From NCBI GenBank assembly GCA_028821455.1, contig JAPPGE010000023.1, positions 17,439 to 81,438 of the forward strand: 64,000 nt of DNA, written 5' to 3'. The DNA comes from a bacterium. Lineage in GTDB: Bacteria > Pseudomonadota > Alphaproteobacteria > SP197. The position numbers were made by a program, and so were the translations under genes. This document shows positions 44,508 through 53,996 of the stretch, in pieces. Within the stretch, counting starts at the first letter, position 1. Every line of letters starts with the position of its first letter. Under the pieces are notes generated by a model. It was not told the origin of the DNA. It was given only the letters and a program-made list of their open reading frames with translations, and did not search any database.

Positions 44508-47500
44508 TCAACCGGCGTTGCTGGCGCGTTGTTGCCGGTGCTCGTCTTGAGACGCGGCGCTGCGGAATGCGGCGAGAGCTTCGGCCTCGGCAACTCGGGC
44601 CCTGGCGATGGCCTCGGCCTTGACATGACCAAAGCCGCGAATGTGCGAGGGGACGTTGGCAAGGTCCACGGCGGCAGCATGGTTTGCAGGCGTCAATGCG
44701 ATGGCAACCTCGTTCATGTGGTCGAAGTAGTCGGAGATCAGTTGGCGTTCCTCGCGCCGTTCCCGCTGCCAGCCAAAGGGATCGAGAACGCTGCCGCGCA
44801 GCCGCCGCATGGCCGCAAGACAGCGAAACACCACGAGGATCCAGCTGCCGAACGTCCGTTTCACCCGGTGGCCGGTCGACGGGTCGCGACGCGAGATCAG
44901 CGGCGGCGCCAGGTGGAACTGCAACCCCGGTTTGCCCTCGAAGGTATCCCGCAGCCTCTTCGTGAATGTGCCGTCGACATAGAGCCGCGCCACCTCGTAC
45001 TCGTCCTTGTAGGACATCAGCCTGAAGGCCTGGCGGGCGACGGCAACGGCAAGCTCTTCCCTGCCTGGTGCCACCCCGCGCTCGGCGTCCGAGACGCGAT
45101 GGACAAGATCCAGGTACCGTTCGGCCCACGAACGGTTCTGCCAGGATGCGAGGAAGGCGGCGTGGCGTTCCACGAGCGCTCCGTGATCGCCGATGTCCGG
45201 TTCTTCCCCCGCTGACACCAGATTGCGGACCGCCGCCACGTCATCGGCCGCATGCCGTCCCAGGAGCACGGCTTGCCTGTTGGTCTCGACGGCAACGCCG
45301 TTGAGTTCGATGGCCCTGTCGATGGCGTGGCCCGGGAGCGGCAGAAGACCCTTTTGCAGGGCATAGCCGAGCATGAAGAGATTGGCAGCAATGCCGTCGC
45401 CGAGCAGACTTCTGGCGAGGCGTGTGGCATCGACGACGTGGATCGCGGCGCTGCCGACCGCATCCTCGAGGGCCGTCTCGAGGGCCTCGAGCGGATACTC
45501 GAGATCAGGGTCGAGGGCGAAGGCGCCGGTCATCGTCTTCTCGGAATTGACCACAGCCGTGGTGGTGCCGGGCGCCAGTTTGCGAAGCGTGTCCGGTGCC
45601 GCCGCCGTGACCATGTCGCAGGCCAGCAGCAGTCGGGCACCACCGTCGGTGATCCGCGGCGCGTGAAGCTCAGCTGGAGACCTGGCGATACGGATGTGAC
45701 TGACCACGGCACCGCCCTTCTGGGCCATGCCGATCATGTCGAGAACCGAGACACCGTTCTCTGCGACATGCGCCGCCATGCCGAGAAGTGCGCCGACCGT
45801 GACCACCCCGGTACCGCCAATGCCCGCCACCACGATGTCCCACGGCCTGTCGAGAGGCGCCATGGCCGGTTCCGGCAGGCGTCCTGACGCCAGGGAACGA
45901 AGCGCATCCCTGTTGCTGCGGCGCGGGCGGACACCGGTGACGGTCACAAGAGCCGGACAGAATCCCTTGATGCACGACATGTCCATGTTGCACGACGACT
46001 GATCGATTTGCCGCTTGCGGCCGGACAGGGTCTCGACCGGAACGATCGCCACACAGTTCGACTTGAGACCGCAGTCGCCGCACCCTTCGCACACCTCCTC
46101 ATTGATGACGACACGCTCCAGAGGCATCGGCAGGGTGCCGCGCTTTCGACGCCGGCGTTTCTCCGCAGCACAGGTCTGGTCGTAGATCAGAACCGTAAGG
46201 CCGGGAACCTTCGCCAGGGCACGCTGGACCAGCTCCAGGTCGTCGCGATGATGCACCGTGCAGCCCTGTGGCCAGCGCGTCGCCGCCGGATACTTCGCCG
46301 GATCGTCGGTGACGACACGGATCTCCCGTGCCCCCTCCGCCGCCACCTGACGGGCAATCCGGGGCGGGCTGACATCGATGTCGGCGCTCTGCCCGCCGGT
46401 CATCGCAACGGCATCGTTGCACAGGATCTTGTAGGTCATGTTGACGTTTGCCGCCGCGGCGGCGCGGATCGCCAGCAGACCCGAGTGGCTGTAGGTGCCG
46501 TCGCCCAGATTGACGAAGACATGGTCCGTGGCAACGAACGGAGCCTGGCCGATCCATGATGCGCCTTCCGCGCCCATGTGGGTGAAGGTCGCGGTATTCC
46601 TCTTCATGCCGAGCGCCAGGTAGTGGCAGCCGATTCCGGCCAGGGCGCGACTTTCCGGGGGTACCCTGGTCGACGTGTTGTGCGGGCAGCCGGCACAGAA
46701 ATAGGGCGTGCGCTCGAGAGGTGGCGGCTCTTCGGCAGGGGCCGGCCGGCGGCGGGCACGGAACCGACCGGTGAAGGCCGTGGAACTGGTGAGCGCGTCG
46801 AGACGGGGCGCGATAATTCGGGCGATTGTCGATGGATCCAGTTCGCCATCCGACGCCACGAGAGGCGCTCCTGCAGGATCGCACTTGCCGCTCACGCGTG
46901 GCCGGTGCGTCGCCGGCAGATGATAGAGAGCCTCCTTGATCTGGGTCTCGATGAGAGCGCGCTTTTCCTCGATGACGAGAATGTCCTCGAGACCCGTGGC
47001 GAACTCTCCGAGACATTCCGTCTCCAGGGGCCACGTCATGCCCACCTTGTAGAGACGCAGGCCGACAGCCTCCATGGCGGCATCGTCAAGTCCGAGATCG
47101 TCCAGGGCCTGGGCCAGATCAAGCCAGGACTTCCCGGCCGCCACGATGCCGAGGCGCGCCTGGTGGCTGCCTGCGACAATGCGGTCGAGACGGTTCGCCC
47201 GGGCAAAGGTCCTGACGGCGCCGAGCTTGTGGTTCTGCAGGCGCTCCTCCTGGCGCATCGGGTCATCGGGCCAGCGGATGTTGAGGCCCCCGGCCACCGG
47301 GTCGGCAAAGGGAGGTGTGGCAACCTGCCGGTCCGGCACGAGTTCGATCGACGAGGATGCATCGAGATTGTCGGCTGTCGTCTTGAAACCGATCCAGCAT
47401 CCCGAATGGCGGGACATTTCCATGCCGATGATTCCAAAATCGAGAATCTCCGCCACGCCGGCCGGGTTGAGCACCGGAATGCCGGCGGCCACGAAGGCAT

Positions 47501-47981
47501 GCTCGCTCTGGTGCGGCAGTGTCGAGGACCGGCAGCCATGATCGTCGCCGGCGATCAGCAGCACGCCGCCGTGCCTTGCCGATCCGGCCAGATTGCCGTG
47601 TCTGAAGACATCCCCGGAACGGTCGACTCCCGGTCCCTTGCCGTACCAGTAGGCGAACACCCCGTCGTGACGGGCGTCATCGAACAGTTGGGCCTGCTGA
47701 GTGCCCCATATGGCCGTCGCCGCGAGGTCCTCGTTGATGCCCGGCTGGAAATGGATGCGGTGCGTCTCCAGGTGTTCCGCGGCGCGCCAGAGCTGCTGGT
47801 CATAGCCGCCCAGGGGTGAGCCGCGGTATCCGGAAATGAACCCGGCGGTGTCCAGTCCCGCCCTGGCGTCGCGCCGGCGCTGCTCCAAGGGCAGGCGGAC
47901 CAGGGCCTGGATGCCCGTCAGGTAAACACGTCCTTCTTCAAGGACGTACTTGTCATCGAGGCTGACCTCGCCTTGCGGCAT
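44508..47981 (-). CDS. Indolepyruvate:ferredoxin oxidoreductase, fused alpha-gamma type
   Basis: 1157 aa from MPQGEVSLDDKY at 47981; a start at 48041 adds an unconserved 20 residues. Order: TPP-binding region beginning GFISGYRGSPLGGYDQQLW, middle FCAGCPHNTS...GIGCHYLALGM and GDGTYSHSG, a ferredoxin-type cluster region CEGCGDCGLKSNC...CNMDMSCIKGFCP, and a C-terminal gamma domain GIGGTGVVTVGALLGMAAH...GMAQKGGAVVSHI. Oxidative decarboxylation of aryl- or branched 2-keto acids from amino acids, in the cytoplasm, with ferredoxin as acceptor. Divergent from an aminotransferase that could supply 2-keto acids. Confidence 0.95.
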   Translation of the reverse strand: MPQGEVSLDDKYVLEEGRVYLTGIQALVRLPLEQRRRDARAGLDTAGFISGYRGSPLGGYDQQLWRAAEHLETHRIHFQPGINEDLAATAIWGTQQAQLFDDARHDGVFAYWYGKGPGVDRSGDVFRHGNLAGSARHGGVLLIAGDDHGCRSSTLPHQSEHAFVAAGIPVLNPAGVAEILDFGIIGMEMSRHSGCWIGFKTTADNLDASSSIELVPDRQVATPPFADPVAGGLNIRWPDDPMRQEERLQNHKLGAVRTFARANRLDRIVAGSHQARLGIVAAGKSWLDLAQALDDLGLDDAAMEAVGLRLYKVGMTWPLETECLGEFATGLEDILVIEEKRALIETQIKEALYHLPATHRPRVSGKCDPAGAPLVASDGELDPSTIARIIAPRLDALTSSTAFTGRFRARRRPAPAEEPPPLERTPYFCAGCPHNTSTRVPPESRALAGIGCHYLALGMKRNTATFTHMGAEGASWIGQAPFVATDHVFVNLGDGTYSHSGLLAIRAAAAANVNMTYKILCNDAVAMTGGQSADIDVSPPRIARQVAAEGAREIRVVTDDPAKYPAATRWPQGCTVHHRDDLELVQRALAKVPGLTVLIYDQTCAAEKRRRRKRGTLPMPLERVVINEEVCEGCGDCGLKSNCVAIVPVETLSGRKRQIDQSSCNMDMSCIKGFCPALVTVTGVRPRRSNRDALRSLASGRLPEPAMAPLDRPWDIVVAGIGGTGVVTVGALLGMAAHVAENGVSVLDMIGMAQKGGAVVSHIRIARSPAELHAPRITDGGARLLLACDMVTAAAPDTLRKLAPGTTTAVVNSEKTMTGAFALDPDLEYPLEALETALEDAVGSAAIHVVDATRLARSLLGDGIAANLFMLGYALQKGLLPLPGHAIDRAIELNGVAVETNRQAVLLGRHAADDVAAVRNLVSAGEEPDIGDHGALVERHAAFLASWQNRSWAERYLDLVHRVSDAERGVAPGREELAVAVARQAFRLMSYKDEYEVARLYVDGTFTKRLRDTFEGKPGLQFHLAPPLISRRDPSTGHRVKRTFGSWILVVFRCLAAMRRLRGSVLDPFGWQRERREERQLISDYFDHMNEVAIALTPANHAAAVDLANVPSHIRGFGHVKAEAIARARVAEAEALAAFRSAASQDEHRQQRASNAG

Positions 47982-48140
47982 GAGTGGAGGACCGCTTGCT
48001 TGCAGGGGTGAACGCCGGCCACCATAGCGATCACGGGCCATGCCGGCGAGTCGCGATTGACCGCCCGGGAGTGTAGCCTTCCGCGGGGAAGTGGACTAAA
48101 GAGGCGGGACCAGACCAGACCTGCCAGTGAGGATTCCGCC

Positions 48141-49529
48141 ATGACCGTCATCCCCAACTCTCCCCATGCGCGCGATGCCGCGACCCTTATCCACCCCTAT
48201 TCCAACCTGGTGGTACACGAGAGGGAAGGTCCTCTCATCATCGAGAAGGGCAACGGCGTCCATGTCGAGGACCTCGAAGGCAACACCTACATCGAGGGAC
48301 TCGCCGGCCTGTGGTGCACCTCGCTCGGTTTCAACAACGAACGGCTGGTAGAGGCAGCGGCGGCGCAAATGCGCAAACTCCCCTACTACCACGCCTTCTT
48401 TCACCGCTCCTCGATGCCGTCCATCGAACTGGCCGAACGCCTGATCGACATGTCACCGGCGCCGATGGCGCGTGTCTGGTTCGCCAATTCCGGTTCCGAG
48501 GCCAACGACCATGCGGTGAAGTTCGTCTGGTACTACAACAACGCCCGCGGCAAGCCCGAAAAGAAGAAGATCATCGCCCGCCTCGGCGGCTATCACGGCA
48601 TTTGCGTGTCGTCGGGCAGCCTCACCGGCATTCCGCTGATGCACCAGGGCTTCGATCTGCCGATCGCCAACATCATGCACACCGGGTCACCGCACTGGTA
48701 CCACGAAGGCCTGGAAGGTGAGTCGGAAGAGGACTTCGCGACCCGAAGGGCCGAGGAACTCGAGCAGATGATTCTTGCCGAGGGACCCGAGACCGTGGCC
48801 GCCTTCATCGCCGAGCCCGTCATGGGTGCTGGCGGTGTCATCGTGCCGCCGACCGGCTACTTCGAGAAGATCCAGGCCGTCCTGGCGAAGTACGACGTGC
48901 TGATGATCGCCGACGAGGTGATCTGCGGATTCCACCGCACCGGCCAGCTGTTTGGTTCCAACACCTACGGCATCAAGCCCGACATCATGGTCGTCGCAAA
49001 GCAGCTCTCCTCGGCCTACCTGCCGATCAGTGCGGTGATCATCAACGAGAAGGTTTACGGACCGATTCGCGACTTCTCCGACGACAACGGCGTGTTTGCG
49101 ACAGGTTTCACCTATTCGGGCCATCCCGTTCCGGCAGCGGTCGCCGTGGAGACCCTCAAGATCTACGACGAAATCAACATTGCCGATCATGTGGCCAGGA
49201 TCGCGCCGGTGATGCAGGAGCGGCTCATGGCTCTCGCCGATCATCCGATCGTCGGCGAGGCCAGAGGCGTCGGTCTCATCGGCGCGGTGGAGCTCGTCAG
49301 GGACAAGGAGACCCGGGAGAACTTCCCGCCGGCCATCGCCAACTACTGTGGCGAACGGTGCCTCGCGCATCGCCTCATCGTGCGGGCGGCCGGGGGGAAC
49401 TCCGTCGCGGTCTGTCCTCCACTCATCATCGAGGAAGAGCAGATTCACCAGATCTTCGATCGCCTGAAAGCGGCGCTCGACGACACCCTGGACTACGTCC
49501 GCCAGGAGAGCCTGCTCGACGCAGCCTGA
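48141..49529 (+). CDS. Class III aminotransferase (omega-amino acid:pyruvate type)
   Basis: 462 aa. PLP enzyme with YIEGLAGLWCTSLGFNNERL, FANSGSEANDHAVKFVWYYNN, YHGICVSSGSLTG, IADEVICGFHRTG and the PLP lysine in MVVAKQLSSAYLPISAV. It probably moves an amino group from an omega-amino acid or polyamine to pyruvate. The frame from 48057 is not favoured. It diverges from the indolepyruvate oxidoreductase gene. Confidence 0.93.
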   Translation: MTVIPNSPHARDAATLIHPYSNLVVHEREGPLIIEKGNGVHVEDLEGNTYIEGLAGLWCTSLGFNNERLVEAAAAQMRKLPYYHAFFHRSSMPSIELAERLIDMSPAPMARVWFANSGSEANDHAVKFVWYYNNARGKPEKKKIIARLGGYHGICVSSGSLTGIPLMHQGFDLPIANIMHTGSPHWYHEGLEGESEEDFATRRAEELEQMILAEGPETVAAFIAEPVMGAGGVIVPPTGYFEKIQAVLAKYDVLMIADEVICGFHRTGQLFGSNTYGIKPDIMVVAKQLSSAYLPISAVIINEKVYGPIRDFSDDNGVFATGFTYSGHPVPAAVAVETLKIYDEINIADHVARIAPVMQERLMALADHPIVGEARGVGLIGAVELVRDKETRENFPPAIANYCGERCLAHRLIVRAAGGNSVAVCPPLIIEEEQIHQIFDRLKAALDDTLDYVRQESLLDAA

Positions 49530-49542
49530 TCACGCATCAGGG

Positions 49543-49576
49543 GGCGCCCGCTGCGACCGGAAGGTCAGCGGGCGCC
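49543..49576. terminator. Bidirectional terminator hairpin
   Basis: GGCGCCCGCTG pairs perfectly with CAGCGGGCGCC (11 bp) around a 12-nt loop. It begins 13 bp past the aminotransferase stop and covers the 3' end of the convergent oxidase gene. Confidence 0.65.
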
Positions 49577-50698
49577 GCCCATCCTCGACGGGGACAGGGT
49601 CCCGGAATCAAGACCTGCGTCGACGAGATCCGGTGGCAGGCTGTTGCCGAGCATGACGGCGGCGGCATAGGCGGAAAGACCTGTCGACGTCTGGATTCCA
49701 GCGCCTCCCTGGCCGACATTCCAGAAGAACCCCTCACATGCCGGATCGAAGCCTGTGACCGGCAGCCTGTCCGGGACGAAGCTTCGTAATCCCGCCCATC
49801 GGCTTTCCATGCGCCGGATGTCGAGCGTGGTCCACTCCATGATCCGGTGGGCGGCAAGGGCGAGGTCCAGTTCCTCGGGCGCGGCATCACAGGGTTCGCT
49901 CGGCTGTTCGTCGGCCAGGGAACCCAGAATCAGTCCGGCCTCCGGCTTGAAGTAGAAGCTCTCTCCGTCATCGGCCACCAGAGGCCAGGCGCCGTGGTCC
50001 ATGCCGTCCGGCCCCCTGAACGTGAAGGCGGTGCGGCGCTTCGGCACGAGGCCTACCGGCGCCGCTCCGGCCATGCGGCCCACCACATCGCCCCAGGCGC
50101 CGGCGCAGTTGGCCACGATGGGCGCCTCGAGAGTCCTTCCGGGCACCGACACGTGCCAGACACCGCTGCGGCGTTCCATTCCGGAAACCGGTGCGTTGAG
50201 AAGCATGCTGGCGCCGGACGCTCGCGCCGCCCGGAGATAGGCGCCGTGGATGGCATGCACGTCGATGTCGCCGGCGGCAGGTTCCCACAGCCCTGATTCG
50301 ATCATCTCCGGCTTGAGGACCGGACATCGCTCGAGACATTCCTCACGATCGAGTTCGAAGAGCTGGTGCCCGATCACATGGCTCAGACCGTGACGGGTGA
50401 ACGCCGCGTTCCGGGTTTCGGTTCCAAGGAGAAGGAGAACGGGACGCCTCCTGATCAGGGTCACATCGGTGAATCCCGGTGGCGGGTCCTCGAGAAAGGG
50501 TCTGGTCGCGGCGCTGAGGGCCTGGACGACCCCGCCACCGATCACATCGGTGTAGTGGGCCGCCGATCGCCCGGTGCTGTGATAGCCCGGCTGGTCTTCC
50601 GCCTCGACAACCACCACCCTCGCCGATGGCGCAAGGCGCCATGCAAGGGACGCGCCCACCACCCCTGCACCAATGATGATGACATCGAATGCGGCCAT
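49565..50698 (-). CDS. FAD-dependent oxidoreductase, DAO family
   Basis: 377 aa. N-terminal dinucleotide fold FDVIIIGAGVVGASLAWRL...VVVEAEDQPGYHSTGRSA, DAO-type IVANCAGAWGDVVGRMAG, and C-terminal GFFWNVGQGGAGIQTSTGLSAY. Resembles glycine/D-amino-acid oxidases and dehydrogenases. Substrate unknown. Convergent with the aminotransferase. Confidence 0.92.
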   Translation of the reverse strand: MAAFDVIIIGAGVVGASLAWRLAPSARVVVVEAEDQPGYHSTGRSAAHYTDVIGGGVVQALSAATRPFLEDPPPGFTDVTLIRRRPVLLLLGTETRNAAFTRHGLSHVIGHQLFELDREECLERCPVLKPEMIESGLWEPAAGDIDVHAIHGAYLRAARASGASMLLNAPVSGMERRSGVWHVSVPGRTLEAPIVANCAGAWGDVVGRMAGAAPVGLVPKRRTAFTFRGPDGMDHGAWPLVADDGESFYFKPEAGLILGSLADEQPSEPCDAAPEELDLALAAHRIMEWTTLDIRRMESRWAGLRSFVPDRLPVTGFDPACEGFFWNVGQGGAGIQTSTGLSAYAAAVMLGNSLPPDLVDAGLDSGTLSPSRMGGAR

Positions 50699-50721
50699 GG
50701 TTCCGAAGGGTTCCTGAAGAA

Positions 50722-50796
50722 TGGTGCCGAAGGGGAGATTCGAACTCCCGACCTACTGATTACGAATCAGTTGCTCTGCCACTGAGCTACTTCGGC
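50722..50796 (-). tRNA. tRNA-Thr (anticodon CGT)
   Basis: A full cloverleaf on the minus strand. Acceptor arms GCCGAAG/CTTCGGC, D-arm AGCTCAGTGGCAGAGC, anticodon arm ACTGA-TTCGTAA-TCAGT, T-arm CGGGAGTTCGAATCTCCC region, then encoded ACCA. Anticodon CGT reads ACG. Confidence 0.97.
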
Positions 50797-50860
50797 TGGG
50801 CGACCCGGTCAGGGCGGGGAACCTAGTCGCAAGCCGGCGCCATGGTCAATGGCTCAAGGC

Positions 50861-52207
50861 TCACGACAACGTCACGGGTTCGGCCTCTCCCGGTGATGCC
50901 AGGACCGGAGGGCGGGCCTCCTCCACGGTGCCCGGACTGCGCCAGACCATGGAGTCGAAACGTCCGCATGCGTCACAGACAGCGCGCCATGTTCGCGTGA
51001 TGTGGCCGCAGCCGTTGCATTGCCAGGTCCTGTCCGGGCTCGCCTCGATCATGCGGGCCTGCCACTCGGCGGTCTTTTCGGCGTTGTTCTCGCTGGTCTC
51101 GAGGTCGACCCACAGACGGATCTCCCGGGGCGCCAGGTCCGTCGTGCCAATGGCGTTGAGATGGCGTCGCATCTCACCTGTCAGCTTCGATTCCATCGCC
51201 ACCCGCGCCGCAGCCACATGAGCCTCCCGGTCATCCTCGTTGAGGTCGAGCAGGCGTTCCATGCGACGATAGCGGTTGGCTCCCTCATCACTCCAGGCCT
51301 CAATGTAGAGATCGGCCAGATCCGGATGCGGCGCCGCCTTCCAGGTCTTTTCGACGACACGGACGGCCTGGGTTCCCTTTCCGGAGTCGATGAGAAGCCG
51401 GGCGAGGATGCAGCCCGCCGGCACCAGGTCCGGCGCCTCGCCGTGAGCCGTGCGGGCGAACTTGAGGGCTTCGTCGCCACGCCCTTCCTCGTGGGCCCGC
51501 ACCGCTTCCTCGACCAGCAGGACAGCATGGCGGCGACGTCCCGGTACAGCCTCGATGACCTTGCGATCGCGAGCGGATTTCAGCGTCTGGCGGGCGGCGG
51601 TCCAGTCCCCTGCCCTTGTCTGCAACTCGAAGACAGCCTCGGCCGCCCATGCGGCATCGGGTCTGAGAACATGGGCCTTGCGTGCATACTCTGCCGCGGC
51701 CTCGCGATCGCCCTTCCTCAGGGCCGCCGCCATCAGGCCGCGAAGGCCCAGAAACTCTGTTTCCGGGCGCTCCAGCATGGCGCGAAAGCGCCGGTCCGCC
51801 TCCTTGTCGTCCCCGTCGAGCTGGGCGGCCTGGGCCGTCAGAAGCAGGGTGAGCGGTGGCCGGTCGAGCAGCCTGTCGGCTCTCCTCGCATGGGCCCGGG
51901 CGCCCGGGGCATCGCCGGCCGCCACCGCCACAAGTCCTGACGTCAACGCCTGCCAGCCTTTCTCCTTGCGGCGATCGCCCAGGGCGAGCCGGATGCGACG
52001 CGGTCCGCGCCAGATCCACTGGAGAAGGAGCACCGCAACCACCGATACGACAACGAGGAGAAGAATTCCGAGAATCAGGATCGGCGTGTCGGTCGTCACC
52101 TCCCAGACATCCCAGACGAAGGTGACGCTGCCCCCGCGATCGGCAATCCACACGATGCCGCCGATCACCGCGGCCATGACAATGACGTAGAAGAAGAGAG
52201 CGATCAT
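50861..52207 (-). CDS. hemY: HemY-like protein with TPR repeats and C-terminal zinc ribbon
   Basis: 448 aa from ATG 52207 (MIALFFYVIVMAAVIGG). Two N-terminal membrane helices, then a cytoplasmic TPR stretch typical of proteobacterial HemY. The C-terminus WQCNGCGHITRTWRAVCDACGRFD has two CxxC pairs, a zinc ribbon. The family sits at the end of hem operons; its function in heme synthesis is unclear. ATGA overlap with the mitofilin-like gene. Confidence 0.9.
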   Translation of the reverse strand: MIALFFYVIVMAAVIGGIVWIADRGGSVTFVWDVWEVTTDTPILILGILLLVVVSVVAVLLLQWIWRGPRRIRLALGDRRKEKGWQALTSGLVAVAAGDAPGARAHARRADRLLDRPPLTLLLTAQAAQLDGDDKEADRRFRAMLERPETEFLGLRGLMAAALRKGDREAAAEYARKAHVLRPDAAWAAEAVFELQTRAGDWTAARQTLKSARDRKVIEAVPGRRRHAVLLVEEAVRAHEEGRGDEALKFARTAHGEAPDLVPAGCILARLLIDSGKGTQAVRVVEKTWKAAPHPDLADLYIEAWSDEGANRYRRMERLLDLNEDDREAHVAAARVAMESKLTGEMRRHLNAIGTTDLAPREIRLWVDLETSENNAEKTAEWQARMIEASPDRTWQCNGCGHITRTWRAVCDACGRFDSMVWRSPGTVEEARPPVLASPGEAEPVTLS

Positions 52208-53280
52208 GGTTGCGTGACGCCGGAAATCGCCCGCGCATGGAGACGATCGAGAACGCCATCGGCCTCGACGCGGGACCTCGCCTGCCCGGCCCATTGCGCC
52301 AAGGTTCCGGCAGTCTGAACGGGAAGGGAGTCGATCTCCCGCAGCGCCTCTTCGAGGTCTCCCGTGGCCACCGCCGCCTCGATCCTGCGAATCGTCGCCA
52401 GACTGCCGGTACCGGAAAGCTCCTCACCGTCGATCCGCCTGACGGTGACGAGACTCTCGATATGGGCCAGGGTCTCGTCGACCCACCCGCTGGCCGCCGC
52501 CACCTTCAACGCGCTGCTGGCGGCCGCGAGCGCGTGCGCCAGTGACTCCTCGAGTGCGCGATGGGTGGGAATGCCGATGCCGGCATGGCGGGCCAGGATG
52601 TCAAGGTCTGCCTTGATCCCTGGATCATTCGCTTCGAGGGCGGCAACGGCCTCGTGTTCCGCGACAAACGGCCGACCGCTGTCGACGGCCTCCCGCAACT
52701 GGCCAACGGCGACGACGAAGGCCGCAACGTGATCACCGGACCGGGCGGCGAGGGTGTCCAGCATCTCGCGAAGGGTCGCCACCTCCCGACGAAGCATGTC
52801 GATCAGGCGGGCTCGTTCCCGGTCCGCGACATCGGGGCGCTCGGTGTCACTGCCGGGATCAACAGGGGGCGGTGCATCGTTCAGGTCTTCTTCGAAAAGT
52901 TCGATGCGCTGGACAAGCTCTGCAAGGTCCGCTTCCAGTCCGGCGCGGAACTCGCCTTCGGCGGCGAGAGCGGCTTCCAGCGCATCAAGACGTTCCGCGA
53001 GATGCGTCACGGCGGGGTCTAAATCCGTCTCGCCCGTTTCCGCAGTGAGGTGAAACACGCGTTCCTCGAGATCGACAAGGCGCGCCGTGGTGTCGCGCGT
53101 CCCGGACCACAGCCAGGCCAGACCGGCGACAAGGGCCGCCAACACCAGAACGAGAATCCCTGACGCCAACCATCCGGCGTGCCTTGCCAGAGTCCTCTTC
53201 GCGGCCAGCGCCGGCCCCCTGGTCCAGGGAGCGTGGGTGGTGCTGTCTTTCGCCGGCTCGCCGCTGTCGTCAGACGTCAT
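52204..53280 (-). CDS. Mitofilin (Mic60)-like inner-membrane protein
   Basis: 358 aa. One N-terminal membrane helix (GWLASGILVLVLAALVAGLAWL, ~res 36-57), a predicted coiled coil (~res 65-205) and a helical C-terminal domain ending SLPVQTAGTLAQWAGQARSRVEADGVLDRL, the mitofilin signature. Alphaproteobacterial Mic60 homologues shape the inner membrane and lie in this hem operon. ATGA overlaps on both sides. Confidence 0.85.
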   Translation of the reverse strand: MTSDDSGEPAKDSTTHAPWTRGPALAAKRTLARHAGWLASGILVLVLAALVAGLAWLWSGTRDTTARLVDLEERVFHLTAETGETDLDPAVTHLAERLDALEAALAAEGEFRAGLEADLAELVQRIELFEEDLNDAPPPVDPGSDTERPDVADRERARLIDMLRREVATLREMLDTLAARSGDHVAAFVVAVGQLREAVDSGRPFVAEHEAVAALEANDPGIKADLDILARHAGIGIPTHRALEESLAHALAAASSALKVAAASGWVDETLAHIESLVTVRRIDGEELSGTGSLATIRRIEAAVATGDLEEALREIDSLPVQTAGTLAQWAGQARSRVEADGVLDRLHARAISGVTQP

Positions 53281-53996
53281 GAATGTTCTCCGGCAAGGAC
53301 GATGCACTCCGCAAGACTCTCTGCATCACTGCGGGGAGCCACGACAAGATCTTTCCAGTCCGATCCCTCGAGGTTCCGGGCGACGGCATCGCTTAGACAG
53401 AACCCGACGAGCGACTGCAAGAACGTATCGGCACCCGCCTTGCGAACGAGCCTCATGAAGATGTCAGCCGTTCGCGGCGAAAAGTGCGCCACACCCAGAA
53501 GATCGCCTCCGCGAAGCGCGGCCAGGGCCGCCTGCGGAAGGCCGCTGGCAGCGTCTGCATGATAGCCGACAACGCGTTCGACGACGAATCCGTCCCTCGC
53601 CAGGAGGCCCGCAAGGTCGCCGGCAATTCTCGAGCCCGACACCTGAATCAGCCGCCCGGACGCAGGCTCAAGGTTCTGGCGGATGAGGGCCGTCAGGCTC
53701 TCCAGATTGCCTCCAGCGGCATGGACACCGGTGAAGCCGTGTTCCCTGGCCCGGGCTGCCGAGGCCGTGCCGACAGCAAGGACCGGAACGCAGCGGTTCG
53801 CCGTGGCCCGCGCGAGGGCATCGGCGCCGTTGGCGCTCGTCACCACGCATCCCTGGACACCGTCGAGGTCGCCAAGCGTGATGGTAATGTCGACGATCGT
53901 CAGCAGCGGAGCAATGAGTGACTCGACTCCGCGGCTCCGGAGAATGGCCGCAAAGGCAAGGGAGTCCCTCTTCGGCCGTGTGACGAGAACAGTCAC
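53277..53996 (-). CDS. hemD: Uroporphyrinogen-III synthase HemD
   Basis: 239 aa. TVLVTRPKRDSLAFAAILRSRG, VVTSANGADAL, VLAVGTASAARAREHGF and AHFSPRTADIF fit the two-domain fold. It cyclises hydroxymethylbilane with D-ring inversion. Overlaps hemC by 4 bases and the mitofilin-like gene by 4. Confidence 0.93.
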   Translation of the reverse strand: MTVLVTRPKRDSLAFAAILRSRGVESLIAPLLTIVDITITLGDLDGVQGCVVTSANGADALARATANRCVPVLAVGTASAARAREHGFTGVHAAGGNLESLTALIRQNLEPASGRLIQVSGSRIAGDLAGLLARDGFVVERVVGYHADAASGLPQAALAALRGGDLLGVAHFSPRTADIFMRLVRKAGADTFLQSLVGFCLSDAVARNLEGSDWKDLVVAPRSDAESLAECIVLAGEHS